DNA of 64,000 bases from Mesobacillus boroniphilus (lineage in GTDB: Bacteria; Bacillota; Bacilli; Bacillales; Cytobacillaceae), in assembly GCF_018424685.1 (NCBI RefSeq), contig NZ_QTKX01000001.1, forward strand, positions 2,480,001-2,544,000, in the 5' to 3' direction. A program made the position numbers and the translations under genes. The notes under the pieces were generated by a model, which saw nothing but the letters and a program-made list of their open reading frames with translations, ran no database searches and was not told the origin of the DNA. Position 1 is the stretch's first letter, and each line of letters begins with the position of its first letter. Below are positions 53,603-62,836 of this stretch, piece after piece.

Positions 53603-54235
53603 TCACCTGACGATAAACCAATAAACAAAAATGATTCCCATGTCGCTCAATACATGTCCGATTATTGCTGCTGTGATAGCACCAGTTTTTTCTCTGATAT
53701 AGCCCCAAAACATGCCCGCAATAAAAACTGGCACAGCTGCAAACATCCCATATATACCCTCAAAAATAGGAATCACCGAAACTAGATGGTATAGCGTATA
53801 GAATGCAGCAGTCATCAAAAGGCTATACCTCGCTGTACCGTCCTTCCTCAGCTTTTCATTGATATACCCTCTCCAATAGACTTCTTCAAAAATTGGATTA
53901 GCCACCAGCAGGATCAACACGAGCCAAATCTCACCACGAGCAGAAAATCCCCACTCCCAAAGCAAAACCCGCAGCTGATCGATATCCAAAAGATAAATAT
54001 GCAGCCACTTTAATCCTCCAAAAATGAATAGGAAAAAGAGCAGCCCGCTTCCGAAACCCAAAATAACAGCCTTGCTTGTCACTTTAAACCTTTCCTGTGG
54101 AAATCCACGACCAAGCAATGGCACAGCCAAAAGCCAGCTATAGAATAGCAAAAACGTAGCGATTACGCTCTCAAGCACTTGAATCCCGATGAAAATCATG
54201 AGCGTTGGTCCAACTAACAGGAAGAATTTCTTCAT
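53603..54235 (-). CDS. CPBP-family intramembrane metalloprotease
   Basis: 210 residues, about 6-7 membrane helices. CPBP (Abi/Rce1-like) motifs: NPIFEEVYWRGYI (EExxxR), FYTLYHLVSV (His) and IIGHVLSDMG (HxxxD). May process membrane peptides or bacteriocin-like substrates; target unknown. It is 6 nt after an alpha/beta hydrolase and likely co-transcribed. Confidence 0.82.
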   Translation of the reverse strand: MKKFFLLVGPTLMIFIGIQVLESVIATFLLFYSWLLAVPLLGRGFPQERFKVTSKAVILGFGSGLLFFLFIFGGLKWLHIYLLDIDQLRVLLWEWGFSARGEIWLVLILLVANPIFEEVYWRGYINEKLRKDGTARYSLLMTAAFYTLYHLVSVIPIFEGIYGMFAAVPVFIAGMFWGYIREKTGAITAAIIGHVLSDMGIIFVYWFIVR

Positions 54236-54241
54236 ATCCGC

Positions 54242-55060
54242 CTACCCCAATCCTGCTTCCTTCTTCTTGTTACTTTCTAGTTTGAATCTTTCATTGAGCT
54301 TCTGTAAAAAGCGATCGACAATCTTATTGAATTCATGATAAGACCTGGGCGGCAGCTGATGCGTGCCATTTTTTATATACACCACTTGCATATTGGGAGC
54401 TTTTTTTTGAAAAGGAATTCGGTAATGATGCATCGGTTTTTCAAGCGAACCGTATACAAGCAGGATAGGCATATCCAGCTTATTAAGCTGGTTGCTGGAA
54501 TCATAGTTGAGGCCTGCTTTGCAATACTCATAGCACCGCCGGGCATCAGACCTTCTGGCATATTCATATATCTTTCTTTCATCTTCTGGACCACATTTAT
54601 GAAACTTTGCCTGCCATTTTGCAGCAAGAGACACTTGACCGAATTTGACCATTAGCATCACTAACTTAATAATAAATTTTGGGATAAGGGTATCAATTTT
54701 TGAAAAACCACCAGACAAAATCAACGCTTCTGACCGTTCAGGATACTTCAGTGCAAATTCCTGGGCAACCAACCCGCCATAGGAATAACCACAGAGCACC
54801 ACTTTTTCAATACCTAGTTCATCAAGCAGCCTCTTCAAATCGGCTGCAAGTCCCTCGATACTTACAGGCTGGTTTCCTTTCGAGCTCCATCCATGTCCGG
54901 CTAAGTCATAAAAGATTGTCGTGTATCGTTCAGCAAGCGCCTCCTGATGCATAAAAACATTGTGTCCCATTACAAAAGGATGAATAAAAACAACAGGTAG
55001 TCCGTTACCTTTTATATGATAGTAAAGTGAGAGTGAGTCATCGATTTTGGCATATGGCAT
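54242..55060 (-). CDS. alpha/beta hydrolase
   Basis: 272 residues. Nucleophile in LCGYSYGGLVAQEFALKYPE, acid in LVYGSLEKPMHHY region, His in NGTHQLPPRSYHEF. Resembles esterase/haloperoxidase-type hydrolases of unknown substrate. ATG 55060 chosen; a GTG 4 codons upstream overlaps the AAGGGTG site. Confidence 0.8.
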   Translation of the reverse strand: MPYAKIDDSLSLYYHIKGNGLPVVFIHPFVMGHNVFMHQEALAERYTTIFYDLAGHGWSSKGNQPVSIEGLAADLKRLLDELGIEKVVLCGYSYGGLVAQEFALKYPERSEALILSGGFSKIDTLIPKFIIKLVMLMVKFGQVSLAAKWQAKFHKCGPEDERKIYEYARRSDARRCYEYCKAGLNYDSSNQLNKLDMPILLVYGSLEKPMHHYRIPFQKKAPNMQVVYIKNGTHQLPPRSYHEFNKIVDRFLQKLNERFKLESNKKKEAGLG

Positions 55061-55176
55061 AAAAAGCTTCACCCTTTTATGCTGTATTTACCCGAATCAA
55101 TGACAAGCAAAAACAGAGCGGAATTTTATTGTAATTTATGATTGAGGACCTTCCCGTCAAACGGCTTTTTCATGTA

Positions 55177-55205
55177 AAAAACTCCCTCCATTAAGAAGGG
55201 AGCTA
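55177..55205 (-). terminator. hmp terminator
   Basis: CTCCCT/AGGGAG hairpin with T6 on the minus strand directly after the hmp stop. Confidence 0.8.
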
Positions 55206-55213
55206 AGCGATTA

Positions 55214-56428
55214 TTATACCTCTAGGCTTGCCATTGGTCCGAAGAATTCGAAGTGAATTCTGTCTTCTGTGACGCCAAGGTCTTTTAATGCTGCGTTGAT
55301 TGCTTTCATGAATGGTACTGGGCCACAGAAATAGAAGTCTGATTGTTCAAGGTTTACCTTTTCTTTTAGCCATTCTTTTGTTACGTAGCCCTCAACATCA
55401 AAGCTGTTGTTCTGGCGGTCTTCTTCAGTTGGCTGATCGTAGAATACCACTGAATTCACTTTTGCTTTTGCAGCTGTGGCTGCGACTTCATCTTTAAGTG
55501 CATGGACTTTGCCGTTTTGGGCTGCATGGATGAAGGTAACTTCTTTCTCCGGCTGCAGGTCTGCCACTGTGTTAAGCATACTGACCATCGGAGTCAGACC
55601 GACACCGCCGCTAATCAATACAACAGGTGTTTCTTTTTCTGTATCAAGGAAGAAATCGCCTGCAGGCGCGCTGATACTGAGAACTTCCCCTTCTTCAACA
55701 CTGCTGTGCAGGTAGTTGGATACCTTTCCATCAGGAGTTTCCATGCCAGCTTCCTTCTTAATGCTGATGCGGTAGTAGTCCTTTCCTGGTGCGTCAGACA
55801 AGCTGTACTGGCGGATATGAGTAAAATCTTCTCCTTCGATTTCAAGCTTGACGCTGATGTATTGTCCTGGTTTGAAAGTAGCGATTTCATTTCCATCTAC
55901 TGACTTCAGGTAAAACGAAGTGATGACTTCACTTTCCTCGACTTTATTCGCAACAATGAATGGACGGAAGCCATCCCAGCCGCCTTTTTGGTTTGCTGCT
56001 GCATCATACATGTCCGCTTCAACCGAAATGAAGGCGTCCGCAATCACTCCGTATGCATCTGCCCATGCATTGATGATTTCGTCTGTAGCCGCATCGCCAA
56101 GTACTTCTTTAATTGCGATCAGCAAGTGCTTGCCGACAATCGGATAATGTTCAGGCTGGATGCCAAGGCTGCGGTGCTTGTGGGCAATCTGATTAACAAC
56201 CGGTAAAATTGCTTCGAGATTGTCGATATATTTGGCAGCTGCATAGACTGTTCCAGCCAACGCTCTTTGCTGTCGACCCTGCTTCTGGTTCGCATGGTTA
56301 AAAATATTCAAAAGCTCTGGATGATTTTCAAACATAGTCTTATAGAATACTGTCGTGATTTGTTCACCGTGAACTTCTAGAACCGGCACTGTGGATTTGA
56401 TGATTTCAATTGTTTTTTGATTTAGCAT
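55214..56428 (-). CDS. hmp: flavohaemoprotein (NO dioxygenase)
   Basis: 404 residues. N-terminal globin domain (about 1-140) with proximal His in IAHKHRSLGIQPEHY; a ferredoxin reductase-like FAD domain (RQYSLSDAPG) and NAD domain (ISGGVGLTPMVSML, FYFCGPVPFM) follow. Converts NO to nitrate aerobically. Together with NrfA it would handle nitrogen oxides. ATG 56428 follows GGGGAG; two other ATG/GTG codons are nearby. An FNR-like site precedes the -10 box. Confidence 0.95.
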   Translation of the reverse strand: MLNQKTIEIIKSTVPVLEVHGEQITTVFYKTMFENHPELLNIFNHANQKQGRQQRALAGTVYAAAKYIDNLEAILPVVNQIAHKHRSLGIQPEHYPIVGKHLLIAIKEVLGDAATDEIINAWADAYGVIADAFISVEADMYDAAANQKGGWDGFRPFIVANKVEESEVITSFYLKSVDGNEIATFKPGQYISVKLEIEGEDFTHIRQYSLSDAPGKDYYRISIKKEAGMETPDGKVSNYLHSSVEEGEVLSISAPAGDFFLDTEKETPVVLISGGVGLTPMVSMLNTVADLQPEKEVTFIHAAQNGKVHALKDEVAATAAKAKVNSVVFYDQPTEEDRQNNSFDVEGYVTKEWLKEKVNLEQSDFYFCGPVPFMKAINAALKDLGVTEDRIHFEFFGPMASLEV

Positions 56429-56486
56429 CATATGCACTCCCCTATGTCTATTTACTCGTTGAGGCGTTTACCTCATTCCCATAGTG

Positions 56487-56529
56487 ATTATAATAAATTG
56501 TTCCGGCAGACTAAGTGATTCAAATCACA
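56487..56529 (-). promoter_or_regulatory. FNR-type promoter of hmp
   Basis: TATAAT (minus strand, 56487-56492) with AGTGATTCAAATCACA (56514-56529), a near-perfect FNR site. Its centre is at about -41.5 from the predicted start. Confidence 0.65.
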
Positions 56530-56673
56530 CTATCTTAAAATAGTTCTTTTCAACTAGATTTTTAACTTGAATTTGCACCAATTTTATTTGATTTCCATGC
56601 AAAAATTCCTCTATCTTTGAAACTCGATAGTATTTATCGATCAAAACCTTTGCAAAAAGGGTTGCCAGAATTT

Positions 56674-56731
56674 TTTATAGCGAAAATCTCGTTTTTATAG
56701 CGAACTGGAAATTATCGCTGATTTTTTCCAG
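56674..56731 (-). repeat. 27-nt header plus GCTATAAA words (two copies)
   Basis: On the minus strand the 27-nt header CTGGAAA...TTTCCAG (56731-56705) is followed after 3 nt by GCTATAAA at 56701 and again at 56681. A short version of the arrays at 7721 and 18218. Confidence 0.8.
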
Positions 56732-56754
56732 TTCCGCTTACAATGTTAAAAATA

Positions 56755-56777
56755 AAAGCACTGCCTAAGCAGTGCTT
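56755..56777 (-). terminator. terminator of the men operon
   Basis: AAGCACTGC and GCAGTGCTT with loop TTAGG-type, then TTATTTTT on the minus strand, just after menC. Confidence 0.9.
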
Positions 56778-56784
56778 CTCCAAT

Positions 56785-57891
56785 CTAAAATTCGAATCGT
56801 TCCTCAAAAACAGTAACTTCCTTCATGCGCTTTTTATTCAGTTCATAACCTATGCCTGGGCGTTCTGGTATTCTGATCATGCCATTATGGACCGTGATTT
56901 CCGGATCGATTATGTCTTCTTCCCAATAGCGGTCGGAACCGGAGATATCGCCTGGTATTGTAAATCCTGGGAGCGATGCAAGTGCGATATTGTGTGCTCT
57001 TGAAATTCCAAATTCAATCATCCCGCCTGCCCAGACTGAAATTCCTTTAGAAACACAATAATCGTGGATTCGCTTTGCTTCGCCCATTCCGCCGACCCGG
57101 CCGATTTTAATATTGATGACCTTACAGCTGCCTAGTTCGACGGCTTTCCTTGCATCGTCAAAAGTGACAATACTTTCATCAAGGCATATAGCTGTCTCTA
57201 TTTGAGATTGTAGTTTGGCATGGTCAATGATGTCATCATATCCCAGCGGCTGCTCGATCATCAGCAGGCCGAACTCATCGAGTGCTTTTAAGCGGGCCAC
57301 ATCCTCCAAAGAGTATGCCGAGTTGGCATCCGCCATCAACGGAAGGTCAGGAAACTGCTTACGAATTTCTGAGATATATTGAAAATCATCTTCCGGACTG
57401 ATTTTTACTTTCACCCGTTGAAATCCTTGCTCCAGATAGCCTTCAATTTGTTTCAGAGCCTCTGGAAGATCTGGATTGCCTACAACAACACCTGCAGGGA
57501 TAGCTTCTATGGTCCCACCAATCAGCTTCGATAATGGGAGACTTTCTATCTTAGCCTGCAAATCCCATAATGCCGTTTCTAGCGCTGCCTTTGCCATATG
57601 ATTTCTTCGAACTGTGCTGAATAAAAGGTAGGCTTCATCAGGATGATTTATCCCTTTTTTATTTAAAAGAGGAATCAAAAAATCTTTCAGCACATGGTAT
57701 GAAGTGTTGACGGTCTCCTCGGTGTACCATGGAGATGAAAAGGCAACACCTTCTCCATAGCCAATAAAACCATTGCGGTCTTCTACCTCGACGATAATCG
57801 CTTCTCTCTCTGTCACTGAGCCTAAATGGGTAGTGAATGGAAGTTTCAATGGCATTTTGACGATTGATAGTTTAACGGCTTTAATGTCCAT
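56785..57891 (-). CDS. menC: o-succinylbenzoate synthase
   Basis: 368 residues of enolase superfamily, MenC/NSAR type. KVKISPEDD (Lys-x-Lys), DANSAYS (metal Asp), ICLDESI and NIKIGRVGG (Lys) are the active-site blocks. It dehydrates SHCHC to o-succinylbenzoate in menaquinone synthesis. ATG 57891 with GGAGGG 8 nt upstream; overlaps menE by 11 nt. Last gene of the operon. Confidence 0.93.
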   Translation of the reverse strand: MDIKAVKLSIVKMPLKLPFTTHLGSVTEREAIIVEVEDRNGFIGYGEGVAFSSPWYTEETVNTSYHVLKDFLIPLLNKKGINHPDEAYLLFSTVRRNHMAKAALETALWDLQAKIESLPLSKLIGGTIEAIPAGVVVGNPDLPEALKQIEGYLEQGFQRVKVKISPEDDFQYISEIRKQFPDLPLMADANSAYSLEDVARLKALDEFGLLMIEQPLGYDDIIDHAKLQSQIETAICLDESIVTFDDARKAVELGSCKVINIKIGRVGGMGEAKRIHDYCVSKGISVWAGGMIEFGISRAHNIALASLPGFTIPGDISGSDRYWEEDIIDPEITVHNGMIRIPERPGIGYELNKKRMKEVTVFEERFEF

Positions 57892-59371
57892 TTCCATCAC
57901 CCTCCGCTTCGAGCCACTCTCGCAGTTTGCGTCTTAATAATTTCTTCGCGGCATTCCTTGGCAGGCTTTCTACAAAGTAGAATTTTTTCGGAAGCTTGTA
58001 TTTTGCGAGTTTCTCTTCACAAAGAGCCAGCAATGCCTCTTCGGAAACGCCTGAATCGCTTTTCACAATAAAAGCCACGGGCACCTGTTGCCATTTTTCA
58101 TCTGGTGCACCAATCACTCCCGCATCGGCAACACCTGGATATGAAAGCAGTACACCTTCAATTTCCGCTGGATAGATATTTTCGCCTCCTGAAATGATTA
58201 AATCTGAGCGGCGATCAAGGACATAAAGGAAGCCTTCACTGTCCAAATAGCCGATATCGCCCGTGTGAAGCCATTTATTTCGAATTTTATCAGCAGTCAC
58301 ATCTGGACGGTTCAAATAGCCATACGTCACATTTGGACCTTTGACCAAGATCTCTCCCTCGGCTCCAAGTGGAACATCTTGCCCATCTGAATCAACAATC
58401 CGGATCAAGTTAGGAAATAAAGCTTTACCAGCAGAACCAAGGCGTTCAATACTGTACTCCGGTGACAAGGTCGCAAATTGTGAAGAAGTTTCTGTCATAC
58501 CATATGTCTGGAACACAGGAATTCCTTTATCAATACAAGATTCTAGCAAAGGCAGAGGCGCAGGCCCTCCGCCCAGCAGCATGCAGCGGAAGGAGTCCGG
58601 CAATTTTCTTGTTCCTAGTTCGACCAGGACTCTACTCAGCATCGTGCTGACTACAGACATCACCGTAACTTGATATTTCCGAATATCCTCAACTACCTTT
58701 TTTTCCTCAAAAGTTGAATGGAGTATAACTGGCATTCCGTATATTTGGCTCCTCATCAAAATGGAGTAGCCGCTAATATGGAAGATCGGCACAGTGCAAA
58801 GCCATTTATCGTAATCATGCAAGCCAAGATTGAGCGCCGACGCATTTGCGCTCCACCAATGGTTGCCATATGTTTGCATGACTCCCTTCGGATTGCCGGT
58901 TGTACCTGATGTATACATGATCGTCGTTACATCGTCCATATCGTATTCTTCGAGAAATACAGAGTCTCCATCCTCTAGCTGCTTCAGCTTGTCTGTACTG
59001 ATGAAGTTTACTTCTGAGCTTATCGAAGACACTTTGTCATCAAAACGTGACTCATATACCAGCACATCAGCATCACTATCACCCAGTTGCCATGACAGTT
59101 CTTCGGATGTTAGTCGATTGTTTAAAATCACAGCCTTGATTCCAGCCATCTGCAAAGCGTATAAAATGAACACGGATTCCGCCTGATTGGAAAACAGTAC
59201 CGCGGCCGTTTTCCCCTTCCCTAACCCAAGGGTTCCAATCTTGCCGACGTATGAACTTGCTTTTTCAAAAACTTCTAAAAACGTATATGTATGCCCCTCG
59301 AATATCAGTGCTTCACGATTTGGAGACAGGTCCGCCCTCTTTTTCAGCCAATTTGGCATGGTTTCAGTCAA
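57881..59371 (-). CDS. menE: o-succinylbenzoate-CoA ligase
   Basis: 496 residues, AMP-forming acyl-CoA ligase. P-loop TTIMYTSGTTGNPKGVM, YGMTETSSQF and GYLDSEGFLYVLDRRSDLI are ANL motifs. It activates o-succinylbenzoate with CoA. A TTG at 59371 next to GAGGTGAGG starts MTETMPNWLKKRADL, as in other MenE proteins; the longer frame upstream runs into menB and is not used. Confidence 0.93.
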   Translation of the reverse strand: MTETMPNWLKKRADLSPNREALIFEGHTYTFLEVFEKASSYVGKIGTLGLGKGKTAAVLFSNQAESVFILYALQMAGIKAVILNNRLTSEELSWQLGDSDADVLVYESRFDDKVSSISSEVNFISTDKLKQLEDGDSVFLEEYDMDDVTTIMYTSGTTGNPKGVMQTYGNHWWSANASALNLGLHDYDKWLCTVPIFHISGYSILMRSQIYGMPVILHSTFEEKKVVEDIRKYQVTVMSVVSTMLSRVLVELGTRKLPDSFRCMLLGGGPAPLPLLESCIDKGIPVFQTYGMTETSSQFATLSPEYSIERLGSAGKALFPNLIRIVDSDGQDVPLGAEGEILVKGPNVTYGYLNRPDVTADKIRNKWLHTGDIGYLDSEGFLYVLDRRSDLIISGGENIYPAEIEGVLLSYPGVADAGVIGAPDEKWQQVPVAFIVKSDSGVSEEALLALCEEKLAKYKLPKKFYFVESLPRNAAKKLLRRKLREWLEAEGDGNGH

Positions 59372-59399
59372 TGACCTCACCTCTTCTCTGTATACTAAA

Positions 59400-59429
59400 A
59401 CAGCTTGATGGAATATCCACCAAGCTGTC
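59400..59429 (-). terminator. hairpin between menB and menE (possible attenuator)
   Basis: CAGCTTG...CAAGCTG with inner TGGA/TCCA and a TTTTAG tail on the minus strand, in the 73-bp gap. It may reduce readthrough to menE-menC or stabilise the mRNA. Confidence 0.6.
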
Positions 59430-59444
59430 GACAAAATTATAAAA

Positions 59445-60263
59445 TCAAGGGAACCTTGGGAACTGTCCAAAGTCTGGCTTGCGCTTTTCTTTGAACGCGT
59501 CGCGGCCTTCTTTCGCTTCTTCTGTTGTGTAGTACAGCAAAGTTGCGTCTCCAGCCATCTGCTGAAGTCCAGCAAGTCCATCAGTGTCAGCATTCATGGC
59601 AGCTTTCAAGAAACGAAGTGCTGTAGGGCTCTTTTCAAGGATTTCTTCACACCACTTGAGTGTCTCCTCTTCAACCTGATCAAGAGGTACAACTGTGTTG
59701 ACAAGACCCATGTCCAAAGCTTCCTGGGCATTGTACTGACGGCATAGGAACCAGATTTCGCGAGCCTTTTTATGTCCAACGATTCTTGCCAGGTAGCCTG
59801 AACCGTAACCAGCATCAAAGCTTCCGACTTTCGGTCCAGTCTGGCCGAAGATCGCGTTATCAGCTGCAATTGTCAAGTCGCAGACCACATGAAGTACATG
59901 TCCGCCACCGATTGCATAACCTTTTACCTGAGCGATTACTGGTTTAGGAATTACACGGATCAAACGCTGAAGGTCAAGGACATTCAAGCGAGGAATTTCG
60001 TCTTCACCAACGTATCCGCCATGTCCGCGCACTTTCTGGTCTCCGCCTGAGCAGAATGCATCGTCTCCAGCACCAGTCAGGACGATTACTCCAACACTGG
60101 CATCATCGCGTGCGTAAGCAAATGCGTCAATCAATTCCATAACCGTTTTAGGACGGAAAGCGTTACGCACTTCCGGGCGGTTAATGGTGATTCTGGCAAT
60201 GCCATTATATGTTTCATACAGAATATCTTCATACTTGCGTTCTGAAACCCATTCAACTGTCAT
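59445..60263 (-). CDS. menB: 1,4-dihydroxy-2-naphthoyl-CoA synthase
   Basis: 272 residues, crotonase fold. [12 protein letters not shown] and the oxyanion segments [16 protein letters not shown] and [21 protein letters not shown] are MenB-specific. Cyclises OSB-CoA. ATG 60263 follows AGGAGG by 8 nt. Confidence 0.96.
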   Translation of the reverse strand: MTVEWVSERKYEDILYETYNGIARITINRPEVRNAFRPKTVMELIDAFAYARDDASVGVIVLTGAGDDAFCSGGDQKVRGHGGYVGEDEIPRLNVLDLQRLIRVIPKPVIAQVKGYAIGGGHVLHVVCDLTIAADNAIFGQTGPKVGSFDAGYGSGYLARIVGHKKAREIWFLCRQYNAQEALDMGLVNTVVPLDQVEEETLKWCEEILEKSPTALRFLKAAMNADTDGLAGLQQMAGDATLLYYTTEEAKEGRDAFKEKRKPDFGQFPRFP

Positions 60264-60278
60264 CAAGACAACCTCCTA

Positions 60279-61088
60279 TTATGTATTCGACAAAAACTCA
60301 CTTACTATTGTACCAAATTTTTCACGTTCTTCCACATGAATTGCATGGCCACAATCAATTATCGACAAATGTTTTGCATTTGGAAGCTTTGAAGCCATGT
60401 CATCGGCAATTTCACAGAATTTTTTATCCAGCCCACCTGTAATCAAAAGCGTCTCGAACTCGAAGTCCGTAAGCTTGTCCCACCATGAAGGCTGGGCACC
60501 TGTTCCCATGCCCCTAAGACTGTTTGCCAGTCCGGCAGGGTTATTCCTAAGCCTTTGACTCCTTATTTGTTCCCTTATTTCTTTTGGAAGATTCAGCTGT
60601 GATTGAAAAAGCGGTATTGACTCCCAGTAATCGATGAACTCTTCCAGACCCTCGGTTTCAATTCTTGCTGCCAATTTATGATCCTGTTCAACACGCGAAT
60701 CCCTATCGACTTGATTTTCAAGTCCAGGTGTAGTGCTCTCAAGAATCAGCTTTCTGATTCTCTCAGGATATAAACTCGCAAACGTGATGGCTGTCCGGCC
60801 ACCCATTGAGTATCCAAGCATATCCGTCCGCTCAATGCCGAGTTTGTCCATGAGCACTTTCAAGTCATTTGCGGCTTTTTTCAAATCATATCGCCCCATA
60901 TCGCCTGGCGATTCAGTCTGTCCATGCCCGATCAGGTCGACCATCAAAAGCTTTGAGTGCCTTCCCCATATCGGACAAAACGGCTTCCATGTAGAAGCCG
61001 CTCCAGTAAAACCATGAAGCAACACCAAAGGAAAACCTTCACCGCACTGCTCGACATGATATCGTACGCCGTTGATCATGGTTTTCAT
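60279..61088 (-). CDS. menH: SHCHC synthase MenH (alpha/beta hydrolase)
   Basis: 269 residues. HGFTGAASTW oxyanion loop, GYSMGGRTAI nucleophile, and DCGHAIHVEERE catalytic His. It eliminates pyruvate from SEPHCHC to SHCHC. Start overlaps the menD stop (ATGA). Confidence 0.93.
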   Translation of the reverse strand: MKTMINGVRYHVEQCGEGFPLVLLHGFTGAASTWKPFCPIWGRHSKLLMVDLIGHGQTESPGDMGRYDLKKAANDLKVLMDKLGIERTDMLGYSMGGRTAITFASLYPERIRKLILESTTPGLENQVDRDSRVEQDHKLAARIETEGLEEFIDYWESIPLFQSQLNLPKEIREQIRSQRLRNNPAGLANSLRGMGTGAQPSWWDKLTDFEFETLLITGGLDKKFCEIADDMASKLPNAKHLSIIDCGHAIHVEEREKFGTIVSEFLSNT

Positions 61089-62836
61089 TTCGTGTCACCT
61101 TTTAGCATATAAGTTATTTCCCGGGAAACAGATTTCCACAAATCTCGATGTTCCTTCAGGTTGGAATCCCTGGAAGTCCTTAATTCCATCACTTTTAAGC
61201 CGCCCACCTTCTGGTTTTGGGTAAAAGTCTCTGAAAAATGCTCCCAATCTTTGACTAGATCATATTTCCCGTTGTACATTTCGACAACATGGCTGAAATC
61301 CAGGTCCAAAGGTGTACCGAAAAGCTTTTCAAAATGCTTCGGTTCTTTTGCCTGAGGAAGGAACGAGAAGATTCCGCCGCCATTATTGTTGATTAGTAAA
61401 ATATTGATATCGATATTATATAATTTTGAAGCTAATAACCCGTTCAAGTCATGGTAGAATGTAAGATCGCCAAGCACTAGGTAACAAGGCTGGGACACGC
61501 TTGCAACACCAAGTGCAGTAGAGACTATGCCATCAATTCCATTGGCTCCCCTGTTTGCCATGACCTTGATTTTCTTCTTATTTAATAGGAAGAACGAATC
61601 AAGGTCCCGGATTGGCATGCTGTTGCCGACAAACAATGTTGAGCCTTCCGGAAGCATTTCAGTAAGCTGCTGGAATAGTTTCCCTTCACTTAACTCTTCA
61701 ACCTGAGAAATAGCAGATAATTGTTCTTTGGCTAGTTCATTTACGGTGAGCCACTTATTCAGATAGTCAGACTTGCCTGCTGGTGCAGCTACCTCACCAA
61801 TTTTTTTACAGAACAGAGCTTCATCGCAATATAACATATCGGATGCTGACATCGTAGGCTCACGCCAGCCTGCCCCGCTGTCAACCACGAATTGACGGGC
61901 AGTCCTGTTTTCTTTTATAAAAATAGTCAATGCTTTCGAGATTGGCATTGCTCCAAATCTTATGATTACGTCGGGCTTTAATGATTCCTTCGCAGCTTCA
62001 TTCCGCAAGAACGCATCGTAGGCATCAATGATGTGATGACCATCATGTTCTCCGCTGCGCAATTGTGACAGTGGATCAGCGATGATCGGGAATTGTAATT
62101 TGTCAGCAAGGGCCGTGACTTCATCTGTGAATTCGCTGTTGTCGAGTTGTCCGCAGACAATAATCCCCTTCGTATATGAAGCGATATCCTCACTGATTGC
62201 CGCAAACGTTTGATCTGATAAACTGAGGCGACCTGTATCGATTTCCACATAACCGCCGACGCGCTCAGGCAGTTCGAACATGCTTTCATCCATTAGAGGG
62301 ATTAACGGTTCCCTGAATGGGAAGTTCAAATGAACAGGTCCCTGAGGATAGCTTGAGGCAGTAGCGGCTGCTCTGCCACAAACAGTCCGGGCATAGCGGA
62401 TCATATCCTCCGTTTTTTCCGGCGGTGCCATTTCGACAAACCATTTTACGTTCTTGCCGTATAGATGAATCTGGTCAATCGCCTGCGGCGCGCCGACGTC
62501 ACGCAATTCGTGCGGCCGATCTGCTGTCAGGACAATCAGCGGAATCCTTGAAATACTGGCTTCAATCACCGCTGGATAATAGTTCGCAGCAGCTGTTCCG
62601 GACGTACAAAGCAAAGCGACAGGCTTCCCCGTGGCCTTCGCAATTCCAAGGGCGAAGAATGAAGCGGATCTCTCATCGACCTGTATATGGATGCGCAGGT
62701 CTGGGTGCTCAGCCATAACCAGTGCCATTGGCGTTGACCTCGAACCAGGACTGATGACAACATCCTTTACTCCTGTTTTGGATAGTTCCGCAACGAATGC
62801 TGCGATATATGCTGTTAAACCTTCCTGGTGGCTCAT
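61085..62836 (-). CDS. menD: SEPHCHC synthase MenD
   Basis: 583 residues, ThDP enzyme. SPGSRSTPMALVMAEHPDLR near the start is the MenD isochorismate site, and ALGVASVSQPCYLVLGDLTF (GD...N ThDP/Mg motif continuing LLINNNGGGIF) is the ThDP site. Adds succinic semialdehyde from 2-oxoglutarate to isochorismate. ATG 62836 with TTGGAGG; 4-nt overlap with menF. Confidence 0.96.
   Translation of the reverse strand: MSHQEGLTAYIAAFVAELSKTGVKDVVISPGSRSTPMALVMAEHPDLRIHIQVDERSASFFALGIAKATGKPVALLCTSGTAAANYYPAVIEASISRIPLIVLTADRPHELRDVGAPQAIDQIHLYGKNVKWFVEMAPPEKTEDMIRYARTVCGRAAATASSYPQGPVHLNFPFREPLIPLMDESMFELPERVGGYVEIDTGRLSLSDQTFAAISEDIASYTKGIIVCGQLDNSEFTDEVTALADKLQFPIIADPLSQLRSGEHDGHHIIDAYDAFLRNEAAKESLKPDVIIRFGAMPISKALTIFIKENRTARQFVVDSGAGWREPTMSASDMLYCDEALFCKKIGEVAAPAGKSDYLNKWLTVNELAKEQLSAISQVEELSEGKLFQQLTEMLPEGSTLFVGNSMPIRDLDSFFLLNKKKIKVMANRGANGIDGIVSTALGVASVSQPCYLVLGDLTFYHDLNGLLASKLYNIDINILLINNNGGGIFSFLPQAKEPKHFEKLFGTPLDLDFSHVVEMYNGKYDLVKDWEHFSETFTQNQKVGGLKVMELRTSRDSNLKEHRDLWKSVSREITYMLKGDTK

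Noticed and set aside
59372..59593. N-terminal extension of MenE
   Set aside because: Overlaps menB coding sequence; the extension is out-of-family, and TTG 59371 has the ribosome binding site.
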